Origin: Acetobacteraceae bacterium
GTDB taxonomy: Bacteria > Pseudomonadota > Alphaproteobacteria > Acetobacterales > Acetobacteraceae
Reading direction: 5' to 3'
NCBI GenBank assembly: GCA_947446625.1
Contig: CANFIE010000067.1
Span: 1-12,860, forward strand
DNA: 12,860 nt
Positions 12,580 through 12,860 of this stretch are shown here, piece after piece. Under the pieces are notes generated by a model. It was not told the DNA's origin, searched no databases, and was given only the letters and a program-made list of their open reading frames with translations. The translations under genes were made by a program, and so were the position numbers. Numbering within the stretch: position 1 is the stretch's first letter; each line of letters begins with the position of its first letter.

Positions 12580-12860
12580 TTCTGCACCGCCTTGCCGCCG
12601 GTCAGCAGCGGAGAAAGGATCAGCGCCGCCGGCGCCTGGGTCAGGTGGGCCTGGCGAATGGTGCGGTCCACAATGAACTCGCACTCGTCCAGCCGGCTCA
12701 CCGTGTGGTGCTCCATGGCCAGGCTATCAAGAATGGGGCGCATGGTGCGGCACACCGCCGCCTGGCCCACATTGAACTCGCCCAGGGTGCCGCGCTCGCT
12801 GATGATCATGACCACCGGAATCTGGAAGGCGCAGGGCAGGCTGGCCAGCACATTCGGCAG
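12576..12860 (-). CDS. Thiamine-diphosphate decarboxylase, PYR-domain subunit (sulfopyruvate decarboxylase alpha-like), 5' end beyond the window
   Basis: The last 94 codons of the pyrimidine-binding partner subunit lie in the window; the start is beyond base 12860. The visible part, reading LPNVLASLPCAFQIPVVMIISERGTLGEF, matches the ComD/phosphonopyruvate-decarboxylase pattern, where a bound-substrate loop with RG..GE follows the IPVxxxIS strand. The C-terminus, AALILSPLLTGGK, is also typical. The catalytic Glu of PYR domains would be nearer the N-terminus and is not visible. The stop overlaps the start of the PP-domain gene. Substrate assignment has the same limits as for its partner. Confidence 0.82.
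   Translation of the reverse strand: MPNVLASLPCAFQIPVVMIISERGTLGEFNVGQAAVCRTMRPILDSLAMEHHTVSRLDECEFIVDRTIRQAHLTQAPAALILSPLLTGGKAVQK

Noticed and set aside
1..12860. CRISPR arrays, tRNA or rRNA genes, transposases
   Set aside because: No regular repeat-spacer pattern, no cloverleaf with CCA-type end, no rRNA-like stretch and no transposase motif were seen.

Overview
The window is G+C-rich DNA that reads as the chromosome of an alphaproteobacterium, most likely from the Rhodospirillales/Acetobacteraceae side. The evidence is strong third-position G/C bias, a carboxypeptidase - phasin - clpS - clpA gene order familiar from that class, a polyhydroxyalkanoate granule protein with PhaR-like operators, and palindromic TAGAGCA-type intergenic repeats. 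I see no rRNA, tRNA, IS element, CRISPR array or phage gene.

Region 1 (1-4907) is housekeeping. A penicillin-binding-type D,D-carboxypeptidase runs leftward off the window. A phasin is divergent from it, with two mutually inverted PhaR-like sites between them and a good intrinsic terminator behind it. Next come the ClpS adaptor and the ClpA unfoldase, which together deliver N-degron substrates to ClpP. ClpS and ClpA are separated by a 180-bp leader with two hairpins. The clpA stop codon lies inside the first of two consecutive palindromes (4904-4955 and 4969-5008).

Region 2 (5088-6836) is a tight plus-strand trio: an AhpD/carboxymuconolactone-decarboxylase-like protein, a crotonase-family protein with only one of the two hydratase glutamates, and an unrecognised dimeric alpha/beta-barrel-like protein. 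The first two overlap by ATGA, and the third starts one base after the second ends. Their substrate is unknown.

Region 3 (6809-11347, minus strand) is the highlight: a cyanate uptake and hydrolysis operon. Its order is substrate-binding protein, permease, ATPase fused in frame to a complete cyanase (CynS), then a ketopantoate-reductase-like oxidoreductase. The fusion joins the two domains by a proline-rich linker, and a Shine-Dalgarno sequence plus ATG inside the gene could also yield free cyanase. Just before the operon is a full-consensus sigma-54 promoter (11386-11402) with helically spaced CAATT repeats 65-105 bp upstream. This suggests nitrogen-controlled expression: cyanate is imported, and the enzyme tethered to the importer turns it, with bicarbonate, into ammonia and CO2.

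Region 4 (11490-12860, minus strand) holds a small ABM-type monooxygenase-like protein, and upstream of it the two subunits of a thiamine-diphosphate decarboxylase of the sulfopyruvate/phosphonopyruvate type. The PYR-domain subunit is cut by the window end.
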